From CAZGKX01 sp964525945 (GTDB lineage: Bacteria; Pseudomonadota; Gammaproteobacteria; Legionellales; Legionellaceae): a stretch of 48,215 bases of DNA. Both the position numbers and the translations under genes were made by a program. Positions within the stretch are counted from its first letter, which is position 1, and each line of letters opens with the position of its first letter. Below the pieces are notes generated by a model, which saw only the letters and a program-made list of their open reading frames with translations, did not search any database and was not told where the DNA came from. The stretch covers positions 1 through 48,215 of the forward strand of contig CAZGKX010000013.1 of assembly GCA_964525945.1 (NCBI GenBank), in the 5' to 3' direction. This document shows, piece after piece, positions 1 to 8,817 of the stretch.

Positions 1-2
1 GT

Positions 3-350
3 AAAACAAAACGAGCAATGGAAGGCAAAACACCGATTCAAGAGCATTTGCTCTTAACCCGATACGATGCTGAGCGCGTCGAAAAGGGAGAAATGTTATC
101 GGTACAGGACGTCAAAGATATTCTAGCCATTCCGTTGATAGGTATTATTCCAGAATCAAAAGCCGTGCTTAAAGCATCAAACACGGGAACGCCGGTTATT
201 CATGATGAGACCAGTGATGCGGGCCCAGCTTATCAAGATGCTATTGCACGCTTCTTAGGTGAAGAGCGACCCATGCGTTATATCAGCAATAATCGTAAAG
301 GGATTTTACGTCGCCTGTTTGGCAAAAATAAGGAGGGGGTTCCAGCATGA
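3..350 (+). CDS. minD: Septum site-determining ATPase MinD, C-terminal part (5' end outside window)
   Basis: MinD is the membrane-associated ParA/MIP-type ATPase that recruits MinC and is released by MinE, which keeps FtsZ rings away from the poles. The reading frame is open from the window edge (codons from base 3) and enters a segment typical of the MinD C-terminal half: PIQEHLLLTRYDAERV, then a DVKDIL stretch, then IGIIPESKAVLKASNTG. About 115 residues of an expected ~270 are present. The P-loop half lies upstream of the window. The C-terminus is positively charged (RRLFGKNK), as expected for the amphipathic membrane-targeting helix. The stop overlaps the minE start by 4 bases (ATGA), implying translational coupling. 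The partner minC is not beside this pair; it lies at about 17.1-17.8 kb on the other strand. Confidence 0.95.
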   Translation, partial: KTKRAMEGKTPIQEHLLLTRYDAERVEKGEMLSVQDVKDILAIPLIGIIPESKAVLKASNTGTPVIHDETSDAGPAYQDAIARFLGEERPMRYISNNRKGILRRLFGKNKEGVPA

Positions 351-610
351 GTATATTTAGGTACTTACGCAAGCGCAATTCTACAGCATCCGTGGCTAAA
401 GAGCGCCTACAAATCATTATTTCGCATGAGCGCTCTCAGCGAAATACCCCTGATTACTTGCCTAAACTACAAGAAGAAATTCTTGCAGTTATTGCTAAAT
501 ATATCCCTATCGATCGGAATAAAGTCAGTGTTAACCTAGAACGAGTCGGTGACAGTGCTATTCTAGAGCTTAATTTTACTATGCCAGAGAACGTGACCGC
601 AGCGTCTTAA
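347..610 (+). CDS. minE: Cell division topological specificity factor MinE
   Basis: MinE stimulates the MinD ATPase and drives pole-to-pole Min oscillation. At 87 residues the protein matches the usual family length of about 88. The N-terminal SIFRYLRKRNSTASVAKERLQ region is the family's anti-MinCD membrane-binding segment, followed by IIISHERSQR and a C-terminal topological-specificity domain with the IPIDRNKVSVNLERVGD pattern. The ATG overlaps the minD stop, and an AGGAGG-like ribosome site sits just upstream at about 331-337, inside minD. No convincing T-tract terminator follows the stop. Confidence 0.96.
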   Translation: MSIFRYLRKRNSTASVAKERLQIIISHERSQRNTPDYLPKLQEEILAVIAKYIPIDRNKVSVNLERVGDSAILELNFTMPENVTAAS

Positions 611-905
611 TTTTTGGCACCATGGTGTAGGAAAATAAAAAAGAGAGATAGGCCCATCATGCAGTCTGTTGTCTGTCTCTGCTTGTTGCTCATTATCAAA
701 TTATATAAACGGTTTGCCTATTGCGTAATTTTTTTCAAATCTGCTGCTCATTTGTTATTCTCTGTTTACGAACATTCTATTTTACAACCCGCATATACGT
801 ATGACATTTCATTTTGAACGTCTGGCAACAACTCGCTGTTTTTGAGAGTGAGCGAAAAGAAAGTTGGACTATAATAAAAATGAATCCGGTAATTAAGGAG
901 TTATT
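611..905. other. Intergenic region between minE and the 139-residue orphan
   Basis: This roughly 295-base stretch is AT-rich. Its one open frame (614-817, 67 codons, no ribosome site, no recognisable protein) is not convincing as a gene. Just after minE there is a short CACCATGGTG palindrome at about 618-629. The right end carries a TATAAT box and a ribosome-binding site for the downstream gene. I see no tRNA, repeat array or other gene here. Confidence 0.5.
870..875 (+). promoter_or_regulatory. Possible -10 box (TATAAT) for the 139-residue orphan gene
   Basis: A perfect TATAAT lies 31 bases before the ATG at 906, and an AAGGAG ribosome site follows at 895-900. There is no good -35 hexamer at 16-18 bases, so this is a weak prediction. 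Confidence 0.35.
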
Positions 906-1325
906 ATGAAAGATAACATGTCCAGTGAAGAGATTAGTGAAAAATTAACGCAATTAATCGATCCATACAACATTTCCACAGGACTATTTGGGATAAAGGA
1001 TCATCCTTATATAGTCTCATCGTTCATCTCCATGGTGGAATATCCGAGTGAGGTACTAGGACTTTACAAGAGTGGTTTCTTAACAAATCGAGATGAGCTC
1101 ATTGCTTTGTTAAACGCGGAGCACTTCAAACACGATACATGGCTCATTAGCGAGGAAACAGAACTTTTGGATTTCGTGGATAATAAAAGTGGGGCCCCTC
1201 AAGCAATTAAAGAGCAAATTCATTTATTGGTGGAACGTGGACGAAAAATACACAACGAAGCCAAACAAGAGCTTTCAGAGTATGCCAATGTGGAGCCGGA
1301 TAACACCACAAGATCACAGTTATAG
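906..1325 (+). CDS. Uncharacterised 139-residue soluble protein
   Basis: I do not recognise this protein. The start is well supported by an AAGGAG ribosome site 5 bases before the ATG and by a TATAAT box further up. The protein is acidic to neutral and looks soluble and mainly helical: no signal peptide, no membrane segment and no cysteine pairs. A mid-section reads HPYIVSSFISMVEYPSEVL, and the C-terminal third is a charged helix (IKEQIHLLVERGRKIHNEAKQELSEY) that could form a short coiled coil. It stands alone between minE and the convergent fadE, with a dispersed hairpin repeat just downstream, which is an accessory-gene setting. It could be a lineage-specific small protein; no function can be assigned. 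Confidence 0.7.
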   Translation: MKDNMSSEEISEKLTQLIDPYNISTGLFGIKDHPYIVSSFISMVEYPSEVLGLYKSGFLTNRDELIALLNAEHFKHDTWLISEETELLDFVDNKSGAPQAIKEQIHLLVERGRKIHNEAKQELSEYANVEPDNTTRSQL

Positions 1326-1409
1326 CTAGTCTTGCCATAATCCAAAATGCGCTTATCAAGCATTCAGGCTCGATAGTTCTGCGGTGTTGGAATGATTTGG
1401 CTTGGGTTT

Positions 1410-1448
1410 GGTGGGCACGTCGCTTTGCTCCTTTGCCCACCCTACGGT
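1410..1448. repeat. Dispersed hairpin repeat, copy 1 (GGTGGGCA...TGCCCACC)
   Basis: The perfect 8-base arms GGTGGGCA and TGCCCACC flank a loop rich in CGCTTTGCT, followed by CTACGG. A closely related copy sits at 10272-10302. Both lie between convergent genes, where they could serve as stem-loops at transcript ends. There is no T-tract, so calling it an intrinsic terminator would be too strong. Confidence 0.7.
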
Positions 1449-1531
1449 GTTGAGGGTAATGGCAACGGAGCTAGAAATTGGTTACGCCTCGTGTAAAATA
1501 AGAAGCGTAAGCCCTTGCGACCCAAACGCCC

Positions 1532-3994
1532 TTAAATGAATTCTAAATCTGCTTTTCGCACAGGTGCTTCACTGCCCGTTTGAGGGCGGCGTAATTCTTG
1601 ATCACTGAAATCATCGACGGCAATGACACGTTGCCTTGCCAATTCCGCATCTTTCAATTTTACAGCCTCTTCGTCGGACAGCAATCCAAGGGCATGAGCC
1701 TCTCCAATTTGCTCCAATAAGGTCAACGTCTGCAATTGGCCTTCTTTCACGGCCCGCGCTACAATTTTTTCCAAGGCATCCACTTGATGCAATTTGTGAA
1801 ACGCATCTTCCAGTTGACCCAACGGGCAATTAATCAGTGCTTCATGAAACGTTAAACGGGTCAAACGTGAGCGTGTTGGGTTGGGCTCGGTTAAAATACG
1901 GGCCAACATTTGTCCCAAACGATCAGAAGGTTTCTTGCGTTGGCTCCCAAACGGTTGCACCATCATTTTCAAAGCAATTCTGGCCCATCGCGCCGGAAAA
2001 TTAGCCACAAGACCTTCAATGGCTTGCTCACATTCATGCAACAAATGCTGACAACTCCACTCGACAATCGGCAAATCACCCACCGGTTCACCATCCAAAT
2101 GAAAACGCCGCAGCACCGCTGAAGCTAAATAGAGATTGCTCAATACATCCCCCAGTCGTGCCGAGAGTTTTTCTTTGCGTTTCAATTGAGCACCGAGCGT
2201 CAGCATCGAGAAATCAGCTAAAAAAGCTAAATGCGTGCTGTAACGATGAATAAGTTGGTAATAACGCCGCAATGCACCTCTTGGCGCGTGGGTTAAATGA
2301 GCATCGGTAAAAGCAAATAACAACGTTTTGGTAAAATTCGCCAATGCAAACCCAACATGCCCCCAAACAGCTTGATCAAAATTGGCCAAATTCTGGGTTC
2401 GAATGCTTTCAATTTCTTTAAAAACATACGGGTGACATCGAATGGCACCTTGGCCAAAAATGATCAAACTCCGAGATAAAATATTGGCTCCTTCCACCGT
2501 AATACCGATGGGCGCTCCTTGATAACTTCGGCCCAAATAATTATTAGGCCCCAAGCAAATCCCTTTTCCACCATGAATGTCCATGGCATCCATTGCCACC
2601 TGTCGAGAACGCTCCGTGGTATGGTATTTCAGAATTGCACCCGCCACAGAAGGTTTAGCACCGTGATCAATTGCACCGACGGCCATGGTTAAAGCAGCAT
2701 CAATAATATAAGCATTGCTGGCAATTCGAGCTAAAGGCTCTTCTATGCCCTCAAATTTGCCAATGGGTTGATTGAATTGTTTACGAACACGTGCATAAGC
2801 ACCGCTGGCCATCGCAGCAGCTTGTACCCCACCGCTCGCACTTGAAGGTAAAGAAATGGCGCGGCCTGCACTGAGGCATTCCATGAGCATTCGCCAACCG
2901 GCCCCTGCCATTGGCACCCCTCCGATCAAACAATCCAGCGGGACAAACACATCGTTACCTTGGGTTGGGCCGTTTAAAAAGGCTGTATTGAGCGGAAAAT
3001 GGCGACGTCCCTTTATAACACCCGGTGTGGATGCAGGAATTAATGCACAACAAATCCCAATATCCTGTCCTTTGCCTAATAAATTATCAGGATCAAACAA
3101 TCGGAACGCTAAACCAATGACAGTAGCCACGGGGCATAAAGTAATAAAGCGTTTGTCCCAGGTTAAGCGCATTCCCAATACTTCTTCGCCGTTCACCATT
3201 TGGCGGCAAACAATTCCTTGATCAGGGATAGAGGCTGCATCAGAACCCGCATTTGGACCCGTCAGTGCAAAACAAGGCACATCAATCCCTTTTGCCAAAC
3301 GCGGTAAATAATAATCTTTTTGCTTTTCAGTTCCATATTTTAATAATAATTCTGCAGGCCCTAAGGAATTAGGAACGGACACTGTGGTGGCAACACTGAC
3401 TGAACGGCTGTATAATTTGACTAAAACAGACATCTGCGCAGTCGCTGAAAATTCTAGACCACCATAGCGCTTAGGAATGATCATGCCTAAAAAACCGTGC
3501 TCTTTAATAAAAGCCCAAACATCAGGCGGCAAATCGGTGCGGTTATGCGTGATGTCCCAATCATCAAGCATACGGCACAGCACATTCACCGGACCCGCCA
3601 AAAAATCATGTTCTTCCGCGGTCAATGCAACAGCCGGCGCATTTCTTAAAACATCAAAATTTGGTGCGCCGCTGAATAAATCCCCTTCCCATGTTACCGT
3701 TCCCGCCTCCAATGCTTCGCGTTCTGTGGTTGACATGACTGGCATGGCTTTTTTAACAAATGAAAACAGATAACGTGAAAATAATTGCCTTCTTAGAGGT
3801 TTAATCGCACCCAGCAGAAATAGAGTCACCATTGAAAATAAAACAACCTCGGTCACAATATTTGGGGATGTGTATTGCAAAACACAAGCGGTGATAAGTA
3901 CCGCACTGATGGCCCAAATGGCGATAGAGGCTTGTTTCGTTAATAATAAAAAACTTCCACTGATGAGTGCAACAGCCATAAACATATGCAACAT
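1532..3994 (-). CDS. fadE: Acyl-CoA dehydrogenase FadE
   Basis: FadE is the membrane-associated acyl-CoA dehydrogenase that catalyses the first oxidation step of bacterial fatty-acid beta-oxidation with FAD. At 820 residues it matches E. coli FadE (814), far longer than ordinary acyl-CoA dehydrogenases. The N-terminus has two or three hydrophobic segments (about residues 1-70). The dehydrogenase core follows, with FLGMIIPKRYGGLEFS, an ALTGPNAGSDAASIPDQG flavin-binding stretch and the MDIHGGKGICLGPNNYLGR signature. The FadE-specific C-terminal extension covers roughly the last 280 residues. An AGGGAG ribosome site precedes the ATG. It is the promoter-distal member of a minus-strand run with the hydrolase, DUF1189-like and clcA genes, though the gap of about 58 bases upstream allows its own promoter. 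FadD at 17.9 kb supplies its acyl-CoA substrate. Confidence 0.95.
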   Translation of the reverse strand: MLHMFMAVALISGSFLLLTKQASIAIWAISAVLITACVLQYTSPNIVTEVVLFSMVTLFLLGAIKPLRRQLFSRYLFSFVKKAMPVMSTTEREALEAGTVTWEGDLFSGAPNFDVLRNAPAVALTAEEHDFLAGPVNVLCRMLDDWDITHNRTDLPPDVWAFIKEHGFLGMIIPKRYGGLEFSATAQMSVLVKLYSRSVSVATTVSVPNSLGPAELLLKYGTEKQKDYYLPRLAKGIDVPCFALTGPNAGSDAASIPDQGIVCRQMVNGEEVLGMRLTWDKRFITLCPVATVIGLAFRLFDPDNLLGKGQDIGICCALIPASTPGVIKGRRHFPLNTAFLNGPTQGNDVFVPLDCLIGGVPMAGAGWRMLMECLSAGRAISLPSSASGGVQAAAMASGAYARVRKQFNQPIGKFEGIEEPLARIASNAYIIDAALTMAVGAIDHGAKPSVAGAILKYHTTERSRQVAMDAMDIHGGKGICLGPNNYLGRSYQGAPIGITVEGANILSRSLIIFGQGAIRCHPYVFKEIESIRTQNLANFDQAVWGHVGFALANFTKTLLFAFTDAHLTHAPRGALRRYYQLIHRYSTHLAFLADFSMLTLGAQLKRKEKLSARLGDVLSNLYLASAVLRRFHLDGEPVGDLPIVEWSCQHLLHECEQAIEGLVANFPARWARIALKMMVQPFGSQRKKPSDRLGQMLARILTEPNPTRSRLTRLTFHEALINCPLGQLEDAFHKLHQVDALEKIVARAVKEGQLQTLTLLEQIGEAHALGLLSDEEAVKLKDAELARQRVIAVDDFSDQELRRPQTGSEAPVRKADLEFI

Positions 3995-4052
3995 TCTTTT
4001 CTCCCTGTAATTATATCTTTTAAGACCACTGAATCGATTGTGGTTCGGATGA

Positions 4053-4844
4053 TCACGATTTGATGATCGTGGCGATTGCTTTCAAAATTAAATCCGCTGC
4101 TGTTTTTGGGTCTTCCATAGGGAACATGTGGGTTCCCTCGGTTGCAAAATTGACGATACCATAATGTTTTTTCATGTAAACCACATCAGACGGCCTTATA
4201 ATTGAGCTTTGACGGCCATAAATCAACGCCGTGGGCACATGCAATCGGCCCTCATATTGATGCAACACATGAGGAATGGTGCGGTAGATTTTATACTCAA
4301 TCTTCGGATTAAAACGTAACGCGTACCCATGGTCATCTTTTTGCAAACCATAGTCAATATAATCGTTTAAACATGCATCCGTAAACGATTTGAAGAGTGG
4401 TTTGCTTTTCAGGTACGACAAAGCCTGCTCCCTGCTCTGCCAATGTTGCTGACGTCCTTGCGTACGAGCAGCAGGGGTCACATGATCAATCACGCCAATT
4501 AATTTTGACAAACGAATCACCGTGGATTTAAATCGCCCCAAGAGCGGTGAATCCAATATTATCACTGCTTTAAACAAAGAGGGTTGTTCGATAGCTGCTA
4601 GGACGTTTAATAACCCTCCTAACGAATGGCCCACGGCGATAACGGGCTGCGCAGATTGCTTTTGAATACTTTCGATCACTTCATCCACTAAAAAATGCCA
4701 ATTTTCTGTCACAGGAAAGTGGGTGTTATGGCCGATGCGATCGATATAGCAACACTTAAAATACGTTTCTAAAGGTCGTAGCAACTGTTGATAACAAGGG
4801 GAGGGAAAACCATTGCCATGTGAAAAATGCAAAACATCTTTCAT
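4053..4844 (-). CDS. Alpha/beta-fold hydrolase
   Basis: The 263-residue protein has the alpha/beta-hydrolase layout: an N-terminal FSHGNGFPSPCY oxyanion-type HGN motif, the nucleophile elbow GHSLGG with Ser74, and a late His at about 239 in EGTHMFPMEDP. The third triad member is probably an acidic residue near the YGRQSS segment, where the usual Asp is not obvious. There is no signal peptide, so it is likely cytoplasmic. The substrate cannot be read from sequence; esterase, lipase-like or thioesterase roles are all possible. Its start overlaps the end of the DUF1189-like gene by 4 bases, so the two are probably co-translated. Confidence 0.85.
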   Translation of the reverse strand: MKDVLHFSHGNGFPSPCYQQLLRPLETYFKCCYIDRIGHNTHFPVTENWHFLVDEVIESIQKQSAQPVIAVGHSLGGLLNVLAAIEQPSLFKAVIILDSPLLGRFKSTVIRLSKLIGVIDHVTPAARTQGRQQHWQSREQALSYLKSKPLFKSFTDACLNDYIDYGLQKDDHGYALRFNPKIEYKIYRTIPHVLHQYEGRLHVPTALIYGRQSSIIRPSDVVYMKKHYGIVNFATEGTHMFPMEDPKTAADLILKAIATIIKS

Positions 4845-5713
4845 GAAAGCACCATTTTTTTACGATCCCGTTTTACAACCAAAATGGCATAACTAAAATA
4901 CACAGCAAGTATTGCCACGTAGATCAGATTGCCACCTATGATTGTTTTATTTGTAGCAATGGCGATAAATAATGCCGTGAACACAGGCGTTGAGGCCACC
5001 ATGAGCAAGCGACTGGCAACTTGAAAATTAAGCGTCATGTTAAAAATAACATGTGCAAAAACCCGCGCCAGAAAAACAAAAGCCACCATCAACAAAAAAA
5101 ACAATCCCAAAGGAAAGAAAACAAATGCGGGGTACATGGAAAAAATACACAACCATTTTAAAAACCCGAGGTGACTTTTTTCAATCCATTCCTGCCCTGA
5201 AAATGCCTCGTTGTTGTTTTCTGCAGACAACGTCAACGATTGCACATCCCCGGCAATAGGTATGGTGCCAAACATGCTTATCTTCAATTTGGGTAAACGC
5301 AGATCGATCTTATTTTTGGTGATGAGAATCATTAAATCGGGGTAATGGTTGGTTATCGTGTTAATTTTTCCAGTGGTATCAATGATAACAAGTGTTTTGC
5401 CCTCTTGGTTTTTTATAACATAAGGCATGGGTTTATCGACCACGAATTGCTTATCACGTATCGTTATGGGAGGAATAGCCTTGATAGGGTTCATCACCTG
5501 CTCTTCAAAATAATGATTAAAATCCATGGCAATGCGTACGTAGGCGGGAATAACGAGCAGGCAGATCATGAGAAAAAAATAAAAAAAACCATAACCAGAC
5601 CATCGTTTTGCGACATCAACGTACAATTTCGGGGAAAAAAACGACAAATACAATGCTTGCCAACTCCGGTAGGCTGGCTTGCCGTATGGTTGTGATTGTT
5701 GTTTCTTAACCAT
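4841..5713 (-). CDS. DUF1189-like multi-pass membrane protein
   Basis: The 290-residue protein opens with a basic segment and SFFSPKLYVDVAKRWSGYGFFYFF, which resembles the start of DUF1189 family proteins. The first membrane helix (about 45-65) is followed by a soluble, presumably extracytoplasmic, domain of about 120 residues (IRDKQFVVDKPMPYVI...LRLPKLKISMFG). Three or four further membrane helices lie in the C-terminal 110 residues. No function is established for this family. The gene overlaps clcA by 8 bases at its start and the hydrolase by 4 at its end, so the three form a coupled unit. The family call rests on pattern memory and needs a profile search. Confidence 0.75.
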   Translation of the reverse strand: MVKKQQSQPYGKPAYRSWQALYLSFFSPKLYVDVAKRWSGYGFFYFFLMICLLVIPAYVRIAMDFNHYFEEQVMNPIKAIPPITIRDKQFVVDKPMPYVIKNQEGKTLVIIDTTGKINTITNHYPDLMILITKNKIDLRLPKLKISMFGTIPIAGDVQSLTLSAENNNEAFSGQEWIEKSHLGFLKWLCIFSMYPAFVFFPLGLFFLLMVAFVFLARVFAHVIFNMTLNFQVASRLLMVASTPVFTALFIAIATNKTIIGGNLIYVAILAVYFSYAILVVKRDRKKMVLS

Positions 5714-7004
5714 CTGAAGACACCTTATTTTTTACCTGAACACGGTTCAAGAGTTGCGTATATATGGGAGGATTGCCAGCCAACTGCATCACAGTGGTTG
5801 ACGTCAAACAAGCGACCATTAAGGGCAAAATCAACGAATAATTTTGCGTCATTTCAACAATAAGCACAATCCCCGTTATCGGCGCTCGAACCACAGCCGA
5901 AAACAAAGCGCCCATGCCGGCCACTGCAAACATACCCGGATGGATGGATAAATCCCCACTTATGTATTGAAAAAAGTGAGCAGCTGCCAAGCCCAACAAT
6001 GTCCCCAATGCCAACATAGGGGCAAAAATGCCGCCTGGAACACCCGTGCTGTAGCAAATGATAGAAGCGGCAAAGCGCAGGATAACCACAAAAATTAATG
6101 CAGCAATGGGCCAACTGAGGGTTAATGATTGTTCGATAATGTGGTAACCACCACCCACAATCGCTGGGTAATGAGAGGAGAAATACCCCACCAACAGCCC
6201 TATCAACATAACATAAATGCAGTGTTGCTTTGGATTAAGTTGATCCACAAGGTATAAATTTTTCATTAATAAAACATTAAACAACCAACCTATAACCCCA
6301 ACGGCTCCACCAAATATAAAAAAAAGCCACAACGAGCCTAAACTAGGTAAATCAAAGACCGCCATAGGAATCGCAGGCTGTGAACCCATGATGAGGTGCA
6401 AAACAACCGTCGCCATAACACAACAAATAGCGACCATTTTAAAATGAGTAAAAGAGAAATTAAATTGATTGCGCATTTCTTCGAGCACAAACAACACCCC
6501 GGCCAAAGGGGCATTAAATGCCACAGCCAAACCCGCAGCTGACCCTGCAGCAATTAACGCGTCACGTTGTTTACGATGGAATTGAAAAAATTCACCCAAC
6601 ATTTCACCTAAATTACCCCCCATTTGAATTGTAGGCCCTTCCCTACCTAGCACCATCTTCGCCGCAATAGCAAATGCGCCGCCGATAAATTTCACCGGTA
6701 ATAACCGCTGCCAATGAATTGGACGTTCATGCAACAACGCGCCTTCAATTTCCTGCACGCCACTGCCCGAAGCTTGTGGGGAAACGTAGCGGACTAAAAG
6801 CCAAGCGATCAAAACCATGACCATGGATGCAACAGCCGACACAAAATCAACCCGCCATCCATTGAGCGCCGTCATGTGCAAGCCATACTGCAATACCCTA
6901 TTTAGAAAGTGAATGGCCAGCTGAAAACAGGATCCAACGACCCCAGTTAATACACCGAGCACAATAGCAATCAAATAAAAACCCAAAATTTTAATGCGCA
7001 TCAA
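5706..7004 (-). CDS. clcA: ClC-type chloride/proton antiporter
   Basis: The protein is an inner-membrane ClC exchanger of 432 residues (E. coli ClcA has 473). The three selectivity-filter motifs are present: GSGVQEIEG (about 80-88), GREGP with the gating Glu122, and GVPGGIFAPMLALG in the second half. The internal proton-transfer Glu is conserved in FVLEEMRNQ (Glu176), and the PPIYTQLL segment near the end supplies the coordinating Tyr. With both glutamates present, an exchanger is more likely than a channel. The C-terminus is short and lacks CBS domains. The family commonly serves acid resistance. It diverges from gatC across about 67 bases that must hold both promoters. Confidence 0.93.
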   Translation of the reverse strand: MMRIKILGFYLIAIVLGVLTGVVGSCFQLAIHFLNRVLQYGLHMTALNGWRVDFVSAVASMVMVLIAWLLVRYVSPQASGSGVQEIEGALLHERPIHWQRLLPVKFIGGAFAIAAKMVLGREGPTIQMGGNLGEMLGEFFQFHRKQRDALIAAGSAAGLAVAFNAPLAGVLFVLEEMRNQFNFSFTHFKMVAICCVMATVVLHLIMGSQPAIPMAVFDLPSLGSLWLFFIFGGAVGVIGWLFNVLLMKNLYLVDQLNPKQHCIYVMLIGLLVGYFSSHYPAIVGGGYHIIEQSLTLSWPIAALIFVVILRFAASIICYSTGVPGGIFAPMLALGTLLGLAAAHFFQYISGDLSIHPGMFAVAGMGALFSAVVRAPITGIVLIVEMTQNYSLILPLMVACLTSTTVMQLAGNPPIYTQLLNRVQVKNKVSSDG

Positions 7005-7071
7005 TAAAATGTCTTCTAAAAAAAGCTAACTTTGGTAAGATTCTACTGTAACCGATGGTTGGGAAAAAACA

Positions 7072-7356
7072 ATGTCCAGTAATGAATATGAATTAAATAA
7101 AATAGCCTCACTGGCCTATCTTGATGTGAGCAGCATGCCCTATTTGTTTGACGACGTGCGCGTTATCATGAATTATGTGGCGCAACTACGTGAAATCGAT
7201 ACCAGCGATATTGTTCCACTTCTTCATCCTCTTGATTTGCATCAACGGTTAAGAGGTGATGAAGCTATACATACCAGCTATAACTCAGAATTGAGCAAAA
7301 TAGCCCCTTTGTTTGAAGACAACCTTTATTTGGTTCCTAAAGTCATAGAGAGGTAA
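7072..7356 (+). CDS. gatC: Asp/Glu-tRNA amidotransferase subunit GatC
   Basis: GatC is the small subunit that clamps GatA and GatB together in the tRNA-dependent amidotransferase. It has 94 residues, the usual length. The N-terminal helix INKIASLAYLD-like segment and the central MNYVAQLREIDTSDIVPLLHPLD are family hallmarks. It heads a gatC-gatA-gatB operon, with gatA beginning 6 bases after its stop. Confidence 0.94.
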   Translation: MSSNEYELNKIASLAYLDVSSMPYLFDDVRVIMNYVAQLREIDTSDIVPLLHPLDLHQRLRGDEAIHTSYNSELSKIAPLFEDNLYLVPKVIER

Positions 7357-7362
7357 CCACTC

Positions 7363-8817
7363 ATGCACCGACAAACATTAAGTCAACTCATTCAAGCATT
7401 GCAAAATAAAGAATTGTCCAGCGTAGATTTGGTCACCCATTGTTTAAAACGCATCCACGATGCGCAAGCATTAAACGCTTTTATTCATATCGACGCTGAA
7501 CAGGCGCTGGCCCAAGCACATCAAGCAGATTTACAACTTCAAAAAGGTCAAGCCCCTTTATTGACTGGGATCCCCATCGCTCATAAAGATATTTTTTGCA
7601 CACAGTCCATGCCCACCACGTGCGGGTCTAAAATGTTAGCGAATTTTGTGCCCCCTTACGATGCAACCATTGTTGATCGATTATCAAAACAAGGTGGTAT
7701 TGTGCTCGGTAAAACGAACATGGATGAATTTGGCATGGGTTCTGCCAATGAAAACAGTTATTTTGGCCCGGTCAAAAATCCTTGGGATCAAACACGCACA
7801 CCAGGAGGCTCTTCGGGCGGCTCCGCCGCAAGCGTAGCGGCAGGTTTAATTCCTTTTGCCACAGGTTCGGACACAGGTGGCTCCATCCGTCAACCCGCAG
7901 CTTTTTGCGGTATTTCCGGCATTAAACCAACCTATGGGAGGGTTTCTCGCTTTGGTATGGTGGCCTATGCATCAAGCCTTGATCAAGCCGGTCCTATGGC
8001 TCGCAGTGCTGAAGACCTAGCCCTCATTTTACAAATCATGGCAGGCTTCGATGAACAGGATTCAACGGCGGTTAATTGCGCCGTGCCCGACTACAGTACG
8101 GCTTTAAACAAATCGATTAAAAAACTTCGTATCGGTTTACCCAGTTGTTTTTTTCACCAAAGTGTCGAACCAGCTATTCAGCAAGCCATCGCCACTGCAG
8201 TGGATGTCTTCAAGGATCTAGGCGCAGAAATCATCGCTCTGGAGCTACCCCTGCAACCACTCTGGGTTCCTTGTTATTATGTGATTGCTTGCGCCGAAGC
8301 ATCGTCAAATTTATCCCGGTATGATGGCATCCGATTTGGCCACCGTTCCTCAAAAGGGGACTCATTGCAAGATTTAATTATAAATTCACGCAGTGAAGGT
8401 TTTGGCCAAGAAGTAAAACGCCGCATTATGACAGGCACGTATGTTCTATCATCCGGTTATTTTGATGATTACTATGTCAAAGCACAAAAAATTAGACGCA
8501 TGATTCAAAATGAATTATTACAAGCTCTCGAAAGGGTTGATGTCATTCTTGGCCCGACAACCCCCACGTGTGCTTTCCCATTGGGTGAAAAATTGCAGGA
8601 TCCCACTCAGCGTTACTTAGCCGATGTATTTACAGTCGCCGCCAATTTAGCAGGTTTACCCGCGTTATCTATCCCGGCAGGATTCAATGAACAACATTTG
8701 CCCATTGGCCTACAGATCATGGGCAAACCGTTTAGTGAGGATTTGTTGTTGAATGTTGGGCATCAATACCAACAAACCACGCATTGGCACATGGCGTACC
8801 AAGGAGCCTTATTATGA
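7363..8817 (+). CDS. gatA: Asp/Glu-tRNA amidotransferase subunit GatA
   Basis: GatA is the amidase subunit that releases ammonia from glutamine to amidate Glu-tRNA(Gln) and/or Asp-tRNA(Asn). At 484 residues it is full length. The amidase-signature triad is visible: Lys75 in AHKDIF, the cis-Ser150 in TPGGSSGGSAA, and nucleophile Ser174 in GSDTGGSIRQPAAFCG. A GAGGTAAC ribosome-site segment just before the start overlaps the gatC stop. The gene ends in an ATGA overlap with gatB, so the downstream subunit is translationally coupled. Confidence 0.97.
   Translation: MHRQTLSQLIQALQNKELSSVDLVTHCLKRIHDAQALNAFIHIDAEQALAQAHQADLQLQKGQAPLLTGIPIAHKDIFCTQSMPTTCGSKMLANFVPPYDATIVDRLSKQGGIVLGKTNMDEFGMGSANENSYFGPVKNPWDQTRTPGGSSGGSAASVAAGLIPFATGSDTGGSIRQPAAFCGISGIKPTYGRVSRFGMVAYASSLDQAGPMARSAEDLALILQIMAGFDEQDSTAVNCAVPDYSTALNKSIKKLRIGLPSCFFHQSVEPAIQQAIATAVDVFKDLGAEIIALELPLQPLWVPCYYVIACAEASSNLSRYDGIRFGHRSSKGDSLQDLIINSRSEGFGQEVKRRIMTGTYVLSSGYFDDYYVKAQKIRRMIQNELLQALERVDVILGPTTPTCAFPLGEKLQDPTQRYLADVFTVAANLAGLPALSIPAGFNEQHLPIGLQIMGKPFSEDLLLNVGHQYQQTTHWHMAYQGALL

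Noticed and set aside
614..817. 67-codon open frame after minE
   Set aside because: It begins 3 bases after the minE stop with no ribosome site, its composition is low-complexity and hydrophobic by chance, and it matches no protein I know.
8784..8813. Upstream start for gatB
   Set aside because: These ten codons overlap the end of gatA and precede a better start at 8814 with AAGGAG and a family-typical N-terminus.
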